Source: Scleromitrula shiraiana
Taxonomy: Eukaryota; Ascomycota; Leotiomycetes; Helotiales; Sclerotiniaceae
Assembly: GCA_028455995.1 (NCBI GenBank)
Contig: JABELC010000003.1
Location: 806,001 to 870,000 of the forward strand
Length of the DNA stretch: 64,000 nt
Direction: 5' to 3'
Shown here: positions 48,002 through 61,155 of the stretch, one piece after another
Layout: each line of letters opens with the position of its first letter
How positions within the stretch are numbered: the first letter of the stretch is position 1
Made by a program: the position numbers and the translations under genes
Notes under the pieces: generated by a model
The model's database searches: none
Told to the model about the DNA's origin: nothing
The model's input: only the letters and a program-made list of their open reading frames with translations

Positions 48002-48394
48002 TTGATAATATTCTTAATTCTTATATTTATTTCTATATATATATATTTTTTTATCTTTTTGTTCTTTTCTTTAATTTTATTTATATTAAAAATTATAATT
48101 ATTTTGATTATAATCATTTTGATTATTTTAGGGTATACAATAATCTTAATTAGATTAATTTCGATTAAATTGACTTTAACCAAATTGAATTTGATCAAAT
48201 TGAAATATATAATTATTTTAATTATAATAATCTTTACTATAATCATTTATATTATAATGATTTTAATTAAATTGATTTTGATTAAATTAATTTTAATTAA
48301 AATAGTTTTAATCAAATTAAAGTATATGATTATTTTGATTATAATAATTTTTATTATAATTATTTTTATCTTAATGATTTTGATTATTATATAA
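48002..48394 (-). repeat. TAATCAAAAT-type minisatellite inside element Y
   Basis: Imperfect 10-12-bp units (TTGATTAAATT/TTTTAATTAAA on the plus strand) fill about 390 bp. The same array lies at matching sites in H and G, so it belongs to the retrotransposon. Confidence 0.8.
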
Positions 48395-50279
48395 TATATA
48401 ATTATTAAATAAAATTATATATTAAATAATATAATTTATTAAATTATATATCATTATTATTGAAATAGTTTTAAATAAATATTTAAAATCGATTTTTATT
48501 ATAAACTAAATGTTTTTTAATGATTTATTAAAATATTTTAATAAATTAATTTCTATTTATATAATTAAAATATTTTATTTAACTTGCTTTTCTTTTTCAA
48601 TTTATTTCTTTATATTTTTTTTTTAATTCTATTTTTACTTTAAATTTTTTATCATTATTCTTATATTATAAAACCTAAATTTTATTAATCAATCTTTATA
48701 AATCTTCTTTAAATAAACTTTAATTTATTTAAAGCATAATTTTATATATATTATACTTTATAATACATAAATTATTAATATTAATATATTAATATAAACA
48801 TTATTTTTTTATAATATTTTTTTTATTATTATTAAATATCCATTATTTAATACTTAAAATATCTTTATCTTTATATTTCTAAATACTTTTTTAAAATCTA
48901 TCTATAAATCTATATCAATAAAAATTTTCAAATTATTAATTATATATTTATCAAACTTATATTTTAAATAACAATTCATTATATATAAATCTTTTATATT
49001 ATATTTCTTATATTCATTAATAAAATTAAAATCGCTTGAAAATAATTTATTAAATAAATCTTTATAATACTCTTTATTTTATTTAGATTTAAAATTTTAA
49101 TTATATTTAAAATTATATATATTATTATTTTTTTATTATTATTTTTTCTTAAAATCAAATATAAATTTTTTAAAAATAATATTTATTATATTTTTAAATA
49201 AAAAAACCTTTATTTATATTTAGAATATTAAAATTTATATTTATTTAAATATCTTTTATTAATATTATTTTTATAATAAATTTATACATATTAAATTTTT
49301 ATTAATATTTTTTAACAATATCTTTAATATTAATTAAAGTTTTTTAATTTAATTAAAAATTTATTTTAATTATCAAAATATTAATAATAATTTTAAGTTT
49401 TAAATATTTATATTTAATAAATTACTTTTTTTTTATAATTATCTAAAACTTATACTCATATTTATATTTCTTAACCTCTTCTCTTTCTCCATATCACTTT
49501 TATCTACTATATTATTTATAGTATTATAATATAAAATAAAAAAATATTTTTAATAATATTATATATTTATTTATTAAATAATATAATAATTATTATTAAA
49601 TTTATTTTTATTTAATTTTTTTATTATTATTAAATAAATATTTAATATCAAATTAGAATTTATTCTAAAAAAGTTTTTAAATTGAATATAATTATTTTGA
49701 TTTATAAAATAAATATTTAATAAACAAATTCATTATAAAATAAAAAATAAAATAAAATAATAATAAAAAAATATAAAAATATAAAAAAAAGTTTATTAAG
49801 GATTTTATAAAAATTTCTAAATAAAAATTCTTATATAAATAATTTTATCATCGCTTTTATAGTTATAATAAAATAATTATTATTGCTAATATTTTTATTT
49901 ATTAAAATGTTTTTTTAAATAATATAATATATATTTAAATAATATAATATGATTTATATTTTTATTATTATTCTATTTATAATAAATATTTAAGTTTTAT
50001 AATTCTAAAATCAATTTAAAAACCATTTAATTTATAATAAATATTTAAATTTTATAATATTTAAACTAAAATTAAAAACTATTTTTTTTACAATAAATAT
50101 TTAAATATTATAAAGTTTAATTCTTTTTTTTATTAAAAATTAAATAATTTATAAAACTTTTTATTATCAAAAATTATAAAAAGTTTTTTATTAATAATAA
50201 ATAAAAATATTTAAAATTTATTAAAATTAATATTATATACAAAATAAAAGTCTTAATTTATAATATATACATTAATTAA

Positions 50280-50439
50280 TATTTATATAATTCTAGGAAT
50301 ATAAAACTATACAATTATAGATATCATCTATATTATATTATTTATTCAAGAAGTTCAAAAAAGGTATTGTACGCCGTTGAGGATATATATCTCCTTAACG
50401 GACACGTGACGTAAGGTCACGTGTTTAACTATACAGACA
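50280..50439 (+). repeat. 160-bp LTR, 3' LTR of element Y
   Basis: Its start TATTTATATAATTCTAGGA equals TGTTTGTATAACTCCGGGG after C-to-T and G-to-A changes only. Its 3' half keeps CACGTG-N9-CACGTG and ends ACAGACA. Confidence 0.85.
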
Positions 50440-52033
50440 ATATTATTTAAATATATATTATATTATTTAAAAATATATTATATTATTTAAAAAAACATTT
50501 TAATAAATAAAAATATTAATAATAACAATTATTTTATTATAATTATAAAAGCAATAATAAAGTCATCTATATAAAAATTATTATTTAAAAATCTTTATTA
50601 AAACCTTTAACAATCTTTATTTCTATATTTTTATATTTTTTTATTATTGCTTTATTTACTTTTTTATTTTATAATGAATTTATTTACTATATATTTATTT
50701 TACAAACTAAAACGATTATATCTAATTCAAAAAAAAACTTTATTAAAACAAATTCTGATTTAATATTAAATTCACTCTATAAATCAAAATAATTATATTT
50801 AATTTAAAGCTTTATTAAACCGAATTTTTTGATTTGATATTAAATATTTATTTAATAATAATAAAAAAACTAGATAAAAATATATTTAATAATAATTACT
50901 ATAATACCCAATAAATAAATATAAAGCATTATTAAAAGCATTTCTTTATTTTATATTATAATACTATAAGCAATATAATGGACAAAAACAACATAAAAAA
51001 TAAAAAAGATTTAAAAAATATAAATATAAATTTTAAATAATTACAAAAAAAATAATCTATTAAATATAAATATTTAAGATCTAGGATTATTATTAATATT
51101 TTGATGATTAAAATAAACTTTTAATCAAATTGAAAAATCCTAATTAATATTAAAGATATTATCAAAAAATCTTGATAGAAACTTAATATATATAAATTTA
51201 TTATAAAAATAATATTAATAAAAAATATTTAAACAAATATAAATCTCGATATTGCAAATATAAATAAAGATCTTTATATTTAAAAATATAATAATAAAGA
51301 AATAATAATATATACAATTTTAAATATAATTAAAACTTTAAATTTAAATAAAATAAAAAATATTAAAAAGATTTATTTAATAAATTATTTTTAAATGATT
51401 CAAATTTTATTAACGAATTTAAAGAATATAATATAAAAAACTTATATATAATAAATTATTATTTAAAATATAAATTTGATAAATATATAACTAATAATTT
51501 GAAAACTTTTATCGATATAGGTTTGTAAACAAATTTTAAAAGAGCATTTAAAAATATTAATATGAAGATATTTTAAATATTAAATAAAAGATATCTAATA
51601 ACAATAAAAAAAATATTACAAAAAAATGGCGTTTATATTAATATATTCATTTTAATAATTCATGCTTTTTAAAATATAATATACATAAAGTTATACCCTA
51701 AATAGATTAAAGTTTATTTAAAGGAAATTTATAAAGATCAATTGATAAAACTTAGATTTAGCAATATAAAGATAATAATAAAAGACTTAAAGAAAAAATG
51801 GGACTAAAAAAAATAATATAAAAAGACAAATTAAAAAAAGGAAGTAAATTGAATAAAATACCCTAATCATTCAAATAACAACTAATCTTTTAAAACGATT
51901 CAATAAATCATTAAAAAATATCTAATCTATAATAAAAGCCGACTTTAAATACTTATTCAAAACTATTCTAATAATATCATATAAACTAATAAATTATATT
52001 ATTTGATATATAATCTTACTTAATAAGTATATA

Positions 52034-52442
52034 TTATATTATAATCAAAATCATTAAAATAAACATAATTATAATAAAAATCATTATAATTATAATAATT
52101 ATATATCTTAATCTAATCAAAGCTATTTTAATCAAAATCAATTTAATCAAAATTAACCCAATTAAAATTATCATAATAGAAATGATGATAATAAAAATTA
52201 TTATAATTAAAACAACTATATATTTCAATTTCATTAAAATCAACTTAATTAAAATGAATTTAATCAAAATCAATATAATCAAAATTATTATAATCAAAAT
52301 AATAATCAAAATAATTATATACCCTAAAATAATCAAAATAATTATAATTAAAATAACTATAATTTTCATCATAAACAAAATTAAGAAAAAAATAAAAAAA
52401 ATAAAAAAGCATATATATAAAAAAACAAATATAAAGATTTAA
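52034..52442 (+). repeat. TAATCAAAAT-type minisatellite inside element H
   Basis: Inverted counterpart of the 48.0-48.4 kb array; units such as TTAATCAAAATCAATT and ATAATCAAAAT. Confidence 0.8.
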
Positions 52443-55400
52443 AATATTATTAAAAAAAAGTTATTAATATCATATATCAAAAATCTAATATTAAATCAAT
52501 TTAAACAAAATATATAATAACATAAAAAAATTTAAAAATAAAAATAATAATTTTAATTATAAATTAATTATATATATATTAATTCTATAATATATAAATA
52601 TTTTAAAGAAATTTATAATGATAATATTTTTAACTATATTTAAAAATAAAATACTCAAATATTATATATTAGATTTAATTATATTTCTATAAAAAATAAA
52701 AGATTTAATTACAAAATTTAAAATATAATATTAAAAAAAATTATATTATTATAATATAATAAATAAATAAACAAAATGAATAATAAAAAACAGTATAAAG
52801 AAAATTAAAAAAAAATTCAAATAATACTTAAAGCTATTTTTTATAAAAAGAAAATGATTATATAAAACGTTATTAAATAATATAAAAAATTAATTATATT
52901 TATATAAAAAAGTAATTTTATTATATTAATAAATCAAATAATATATTTAAATATATTATCAACTAATAATAAATATCTTTAATTTTATCTAAAAAATCAA
53001 AGAAATGATTTAAATCTATAATAAATTACAAAATAACAATATTAATATATAATATATCAAAAAAAAATTCATAAATAATATATAGAATCAAAATAAAAAC
53101 TTTAATTATAATAGATATAATAAAATAAACAATTATAATAATTAAAAGAAATATAGCAATTATCAAGATTAATTTGAATTATAATTTAATATTTAAGATC
53201 AATATAATAAAGATAATTCAAAATCAAATTATAAAAAATAATATTAAATATAGAAAAAGAAAAAATATTTTTTTATAAATTATTAAAATTAAATTAAAAA
53301 AAAGCTTAAAAAAATTTAAAGAAAAAGTTATTAAAAATAATAATAATTATATATATAGATAATTTTTAATATATTATAAAAAAAAATATAAAATAAAAAA
53401 AAAGGATATTAAAAAAATTTATAGAATATTTCACATAAAAATAAGATATTGAGATAAAATTATATTAAAGATATATTATATATTAAATAGTCTAATTAAT
53501 AATTTATAAACAATTATTAGATTTATAAAAAAAATATTTAAATATATATTAATATAAAAAAGATTATTTAAAAATGATTAGATTAATAAAAATATAATAT
53601 CAAAATAAATTATATATAATTTTAAAATATTTCTTATAAATAATAAATATAATCTTAATAAGTTTGAAAATATTATAATTAATATAAAAACAATAATAAT
53701 ATTAATTATTAATAAACAATAATATAAAGCGTTATAAAAACTAATCAATTTAATTATTAATTATAGCAAAATAAAAATTATAAAGATTATATTTAAATGA
53801 TTTATTGAATTATATAAAATTAAATTATTAATTAAATAAATTGAGGTTTATATTATCTATATAAATATATTATTTTATTTTTATTTAAAAAATATGAATA
53901 AACTCAATATATTTTTTAATAATATTGAAAATTAGATTATTTATAATAAAATCAATAAATATTTTTTTATTATATAAAAATATAATTATAGTTTTTTATT
54001 GTAAAAATATAGTTATAATATATATTTTTATATAATTATTAATTTTAAATGATATTTATTATTTTATAAAAACAAAATTATAATATTTATATAAATATTT
54101 TAATTATTCAATTATTTATAAATTATATAATATATTCAAATAAATTAATTATAATAATATAAATAAAAATAAAATTGATAAATTAATAAAATATTATAAT
54201 TAATATCAAATATATAATAAATTATTAAAAAGATTCAAATTCAAAATTAATAATAATAAAAATAATAATATTTAGTTTAATTATATAATTATAATTAATA
54301 TTATAAATATTAATAAAAAACTAATATTATATATATTTAATAAAATAATAAAATATTAAATAACAATATTTCTAAATAATTTATTAATAAAATTTATTTA
54401 AAATATAATCCGATTTAAATAGATTAATATCTATATAAAATTTCTAGACTATATCATTATTAATATTAATATATAATTTATTATAAAAAGATTTAATAGA
54501 TATATAAATATTATAATAATTAAGATAAAGATAATATTTATAAAATTTAATTAATTCATTAATAAAATTAAATAATATTATAAAATTATATAATAAATAT
54601 TTAAAATTCTATAAAACAAATTATAATAATTTAATTTTATAAAAAAATAAATATTATAAATAATAAAAAAAATTATAAATAATTTAATAAATTTTAATAA
54701 ATTAATTTTAATATTTTTAATATTTAATATAATTACATATATAGAAAAATTAGATTTATTAATAAAAATTATTATTAATTAAATAATAAAACTATAAAAA
54801 ATAAATAATAAAATTTAGAGATATAAAATAATTTAATTAATAAAAAATATATTATAAAAATAAAATAAATTATTTATATATAAAATATATAATCTAAAAA
54901 TATATTTAAAAATTTTAATATATAAAAAAATTATTAAAACAAAAAAAAAAAAAAAAAAAATTTTGATATCTTTGAATTAACAAAAAGCAAGAATTATAAA
55001 ATCAATATAAATAGCTATTCATAATAATATAATTAATATTAATTTATTTATATTATAAAAAGCTTATTAATTCAATATTAATATTATTAATAATATATAT
55101 AAAAAACTATATATTATTTATATTTACAAATGATAATAATAATTAATTAATTATTTTAAAAACATTTAAAACAATAATATCAAAATCATTTAAATAAACA
55201 ATTTATAAATATAATAAATTAACAAAAAATTAAAGTTTTAATACTTTATTATTAATAATAACCTAATTTTATTAATATATCTAATAAAATATATAATAAA
55301 AAATACAATTTAAATTATATATAAAAAATAAAGATTTTAAAAAAATATTATTAAATATTATAATATCATTAAATAATAAATATATTATATATTCAATTAA

Positions 55401-57334
55401 AATCTTTTTCTTTAATAAATTGATTTTTTTTATCAAATAAATTTAATATAATAAAAAAAAACAAATAAAATATATATAAAATTAAAAAAAAAGAAATTAC
55501 ATAAATTAATAAAAACTAATATATTTAAAATAACAAAATAAAAAAAGATTCTAATAAAAATAAAAATTTTAAATATAAATAAATTAACAGATTTAAATAT
55601 CTAAATATAAAAAATATATATAAAAAATCAAGATTTATTATATAAAATTTTAATAATATAAAAGAATATATTATATTGATATAACTTTTAATTATATAAT
55701 ATCTAATTTATTAATTAACATTAATAATTATAATTATTATAATAATAATAAAAAATAATAAGATATTTAATATTTATTTATATAATATTATTTATGAATA
55801 TATAAATAAATTTAAAATTTATATATTTTATCTTTATATATATAATTTTAAAAATAGAATATTTATCAAAAAGTATATTTTATATAATATAATTATGAAA
55901 TAAAATTCTAAAAATAAAAAATTATCAATTTAATATATAATTAAACTATTATATTATAAAACTTAAAGTAATAATATTAATATATAATTTTTATTTATTA
56001 TATATATCAAAATAAAGATTTAGCATTATAATAATATAAATAATTAATACTTTAATTATTATTAATAAATAATTGATTTATCAAAAAAGGATATTATTTA
56101 AAAAAACTAAATTTTTACATAAAAAATAAAAGTAATTAATTAAAATATATTTATTTAAATTTAATAATAATCTAATCTTACTAAAGAATTCAATAATTAT
56201 AATAAATCAAAAACTTTAATATAAAAATTTGAAATGAATTAAAATATCAATATCAATATATATAAAACATATAATAAACTTTAAAAAAATATAATACTCC
56301 AAAAACAATATATTATATAATATATTTATAATATTTATATTGTAATTTATTATTAATCTAAAACTTTGCTTAATTTAATATAAACTATATAAAATATTAG
56401 ATTAAATAATAAAAATATGAAAACATTTAATAAATATATATAATAATAATAAAAAAACTTTATAAAAAGTTTTTGATTTATATTATTTAATTTTAATATT
56501 TTTTATATATATATGTTTATTAATATTTTATATATCAATAATTTTAATCTATTATTTTAAACTAAATATATTATTATATTAATTAATAAAAATAAAAATA
56601 AAAATATTATATATTAATTTTTAATTAAATATAAATATATTATTTGAACTATATCAATATTAAAACTTTATATAATAATCCTTAATTTCAATTCAATAAT
56701 TATTATTAAAAGTATAATTAATAAAATTTTTAATAATTATATTTTATTATTAATCATTTATATTAAGTTATATCCTTTATTTTAATTATTAATTCAATTT
56801 AAATTAATAATCAAAAAACAATCTAGAATCAATATTACAATATTACATTAATTATATAAATATAAAAAAGTTAAGAAAATATAATAAATCAATGATAATA
56901 ATAATTTCATAAATACAATAATAAAAATAAAACTTTATTTAATATTAAAAAAAACTATCAATCTAAATAAAATATTAATAAAAATTTATAAATAAATTAA
57001 ATATGAAAAAAATTTATTTTATTTTTTAAAAAATAATTAAATAATAATTAATATTATTTATTTAATTTATACATAATTATTATAAAATAGAATAATAAAA
57101 TATATGATATAAAAAATAATAATAATATAAAACAATAATAATATACAACCTAAACAATATTTATTTTAATTTAATATTAAAATATTATATTATATATAAA
57201 TAAATTATAAAAGTATTAAAAAAATTAAAAATTAAAAAAAACTTACTTTTCTTGTATTTTATATAAATAATTTATAATTTTTACAAAATTTAATTTTTTA
57301 TATATATAATATTAAATTTTTAAAAGATTGTTAA

Positions 57335-57494
57335 TATTTATACAATCAATATATAATTTTATATTATATATCTATTAAAAAAATATATACTTTCAATAAC
57401 ATATAATATCTTTCTTAATTTTCTTAAATACAATAATACAATATAAAGAATACTCTATATTGTACAATTCCATACCCCCGGAGTTATACAAACA
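57335..57494 (-). repeat. 160-bp LTR, 5' LTR of element H
   Basis: Read on the minus strand it starts TGTTTGTATAACTCCGGGGG, with the G/C of this edge preserved and the remainder AT-converted. Confidence 0.85.
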
Positions 57495-57498
57495 TATA

Positions 57499-58486
57499 CT
57501 CGGTTAAATTAAAATTGAAGCACGCGCCAATTGCCGAAAACCCTCAAAATCGACGATTTTATATAAAATATCTTTTATGTCGATATAAATAAATCGATCA
57601 TTTATTTATAGAATTATTTAAGATATTAAATATAGATTATTTTTATATTAAAATATTTATTATTAAAATCTAAAGATTAAATAATGATTTTAAAATTTAC
57701 AATATTTAATTAAATATAAAATAAAAACTATATAGAAATATTATAATTTTAATTTAATTTAAATAAAATTAATTATTATATTAAAAAGGAATAAAAATAT
57801 ATATAAATATATATAAAAAAATCTTTTATTTAATATAAATATTATATATTAAAATATAATATAATAGTCTTGAAAAGTTGAAGTTTTAAAGGTATTTTCA
57901 ACTTTTTAAAATCTTTAAAAATTTTAATAATTTATTCAAATCAAAATTATGTTGAATAATATCTTAAAATAGTAATTATAAAGATATAAACTATCATATA
58001 TAAAATTTTAAAGTGATTTTGATAATTTTTAAAAATCGAAGTTATAATGGTGCTTGGTGTTTTTTAGTGTTTGTAAATATTATATATATTTTTTTTAATT
58101 TTATTATATTATATTTTTTGTATATTTTTAATATATATAATATTTATATCAAATAAAAGTTTTTTTTCTATATATTCAATAATATATTTTCATTATTTTT
58201 TAATATAATAATTTATTTGATTTAAATCAAATTAAAATTATAGTATTTTTATATAATTTTTATTTTATATTTAATTAAATATTATAAATTTTAAAATCAT
58301 TATTGAACCATTAAATTTTAATAATAGATATTTCAATATAAAAATAATTCAAATTTAAAATTTTAAATAATTCTATAAATAATTGATCGATTTATTTACG
58401 TTGACGTAAAAGGTGTTTTATATAAAATCGTCGATTTTGAGGCGATTCGCTTATTTTGCGCGTGCTTCAATTTTAATTTGACCGAG
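57499..58486. mobile_element. TIR element, 988 bp, with TA target duplication
   Basis: Terminal inverted repeats of ~110 bp begin CTCGGTTAAATTAAAATTGA and continue AGCACGCGCC; the right end is their complement. TA lies on both sides. Removing the element with one TA restores the element-G sequence exactly as found at about 52025-52045 in H. The ends keep G/C while the interior is AT-only. No transposase ORF remains. Confidence 0.8.
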
Positions 58487-58499
58487 TATATTATATTAT

Positions 58500-58745
58500 A
58501 ATCAAATTTATTAAAATAAAAATGATTATAATAAAATTTCTATAATTATAATAATTAAATATTTCAATTTGATTAAAGTTATTTTAATCAAAATTAATTT
58601 AGTCAAAATCCTTTTAATTAAAATCAATTTAATCGAAATTAATTTAGTTAAAATCACTATAATCAAAATAATTGTATATTTTAAAACGATTGAAATAATT
58701 ATAATTAAAATAATTATAATTTTTAATATAGATAAAACTAGCAAA
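58500..58745 (+). repeat. TAATCAAAAT-type minisatellite inside element G
   Basis: Third, shorter copy of the retrotransposon-borne array, with units such as TTAATCAAAATTAATTTAG. Confidence 0.78.
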
Positions 58746-60644
58746 AGAAATCAGAAAATAGAAAAGTATATATATAAAGGAACAAATTTAAAGATTTAGA
58801 ATATTATTAAAAAACAATTGTTAATATTATATATTAAAAATCTAATATTAAGATAATCAAAATAAAATATATAATAATATAAGAAAATCTAATGGTAAAA
58901 ATAAAAATTTTAATTATAAAATAATTATATATATATTAATTTTATAATATATAAATATTTTAAATACATTTATAGTAATAATATTTTTAATTATATTTAA
59001 AAACAAAGTGTTTAAATATTATATATTGAATCTAACTATATTTTTACAAAAAATGAAAAATCTAATTGTAGAATTTAAAGTATAATATTAAAAAAAACTA
59101 TATTATTATAACATAATAAATAAATAAAATTAATGATAAAAAATATTATAAAAATAAATTAAATAATATATTTAAATATATTGTTGATTAATTGTAAATA
59201 TTTTTAACTTTATTTAAAAAATTAAAAAAACGATTTAAATTTATAATAAATTATAAAATAATAATATTGATATATATTATATTGAAAAAGAATTCATAGA
59301 TAATTTATAGAATGAAAATAAAAGTTTTAATTATAATAAATATATTAAAATAAATAATTATAATAATTAAAAAAATAAAATAATTATTAAAATTGATTTA
59401 AATTATAATTTAATATTTAAAATCAATATAATAAAGAAGATTTAAAATTAAACTATAAAAGATAATATTAAATATATAAAAAAAACAGATATCTTTTTAT
59501 AAATTAAACAAAATTTGAATTAAAAAGAAATTTAATAAAAAATAAATAAAAATCATAAAAAACAATAATAATTATATTTATAGATAATTTTTAATATATT
59601 ATAAAAAAAACAAAAAATAAAAATAAAAAATATTAAAAAGATCTATAAAGTATTTTATATAAAAATTAAATATTAAAATAAAATTATATTAAAAATATAT
59701 TATATATTAAATAAACTAATCAATAATTTATAAATAATCATTATATTTATAAAAGAAATATTTAAATATATATTAATATATAAAAGATTATCTAAAAATA
59801 ACTAAATTAATAAAAATATAATATGAAAAAAATTATATATAATTTTAAAATATTTTTTAGAAATAATAAATATAATTTTAATAAATTTCCAAAGATTACA
59901 ATTAATATAAAAATAATAATAATATTAAGTCTTAATAAATAAGAATATCAAATATTATAAAAACTAATTGATTTAATTTTTAATTATAATAAAATAAAAA
60001 TTACAAAAATAATATTTAAAAAAAGCAATATTAAAAGATTTATTGAATTGTAAAAAAGTAATCTATTAATTAAATAAATCAAAATTCATTTTATTTATAA
60101 AAATATAATATTTTTATTCTATTTAATAAATATAAATAAATTTCATATATTTTTTAACAATATTAAAAATGAAATTACTTAAAATAAATTAATAAATATA
60201 TTTTTATTATATAAAAATGTAATTATAATATATTTATATAAGTAATAATTTTAAATAAGATTTATTATTTTATAAAAATAAAAATATAATATTCATATAA
60301 ATATTTTAATTATTTAATTATTTATAAATTATATGATATTTTTAAATAAGCTAATCATAATAATATAAATAAAAACAAAATCAATAAATTAATAAAATAT
60401 TACAATTAATATTAGATATATAGCAAATTATCGAAAAAATTTAAATTCAAAATTAATAAAAATAAAAATAATGATATTTAATTTAATTGTATAATTATAA
60501 TTAATATTATATACATCAAGAAAAAACTAATATTATATATATTTAATAAAATAATAAAATATTAAACAATAATATGATTAAATAATCTATTCATAAAATA
60601 TATTTAAAATATAATTTATTTTGAATAAATTAATATTTATATTG

Positions 60645-61123
60645 TAAAGGGATAAATATGTAGTACGAAATATTGGGTATAAAATATATATGGATACCGC
60701 GATTTTAAATAGATGATGATGATATACATTTGCCTTTTTATATACAATATAGTATTATCAATATAACTATATAAAAGCAGAACAACGTTTTTTTGTTTTG
60801 ATGATTTTGAGATAAACTCTAATTTTAATTTCTAACTAACTATTTTGTATTATCACATTTGTCCTTTTCTTAATAAAAAAAACATTTTTTATCTTTATTC
60901 TAATTATCAAAAAATATACTTTTTTAATCTATTTTTAAAGTTTTATATTTTTTCTTTTTTCCTTTCTTTTATTTTTCCCTTTTACTTTTTTTTATTTTTT
61001 TTATTTTTTTTATTTTTTTTATTTTTTTTATTTTTTTTATTTTTTTTATTTTTTTTATTTTTTTTATTTTTTTTATTTTTTTTATTTTTTTTATTTTTTT
61101 TATTTTTTTTATTTTTTTTATTT

Positions 61124-61155
<32 letters not shown>

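Larger units (their letters stand above)
42955..50439 (+). mobile_element. LTR retrotransposon Y (+), 7.485 kb, full-length, RIP-degraded
   Basis: Direct LTRs lie at 42955-43114 and 50280-50439, each 160 bp with TG..CA-type ends. ATATT flanks both sides (42950-42954 and 50440-50444) as a target duplication. The internal region matches element H in inverse orientation along its whole length. A minisatellite lies at 48002-48394, about 1.9 kb before the 3' LTR. All reading frames are broken and no gag or pol motif can be read. No clear polypurine tract is seen before the 3' LTR, a weak point. Confidence 0.82.
42438..57494 (-). mobile_element. LTR retrotransposon H (-), ~7.57 kb, split by element Y
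   Basis: Reading on the minus strand: 5' LTR 57335-57494, internal 50440-57334, insertion Y, then internal 42598-42954 and 3' LTR 42438-42597. Without Y the element is about 7.57 kb. Its flanks TATAT (42433-42437) and TATAC (57495-57499) agree as a 5-bp target duplication apart from one C-to-T change. No coding ORF survives RIP. Confidence 0.8.
40357..60643 (-). mobile_element. LTR retrotransposon G (-), RIP-degraded and interrupted by H and by a TIR element
   Basis: Visible pieces are the 3' LTR (40357-40516), the adjoining internal part (40517-42437), and, beyond insertion H and a TIR element, 58489-60643. The last piece continues the internal sequence exactly where 42437 stopped, judged against the uninterrupted copy at about 52000-54430. 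It lacks about 140 bp found at 52790-52930 and is lost at 60644, where unrelated sequence begins. No ORF survives. Class (LTR) is well supported; superfamily cannot be told. Confidence 0.75.

Noticed and set aside
47974..48394. Overlapping ORFs of Ile/Leu/Lys repeats on both strands, with similar ones at 52034-52442 and 58526-58799
   Set aside because: They are readings of the AT-only minisatellite in the retrotransposon copies; open on both strands by composition.
42438..57494. A single giant DNA transposon with 160-bp terminal inverted repeats
   Set aside because: The inverted ends belong to two different LTR elements. The ATATT flanks of Y and the continuity of H across Y explain the symmetry better as nesting.
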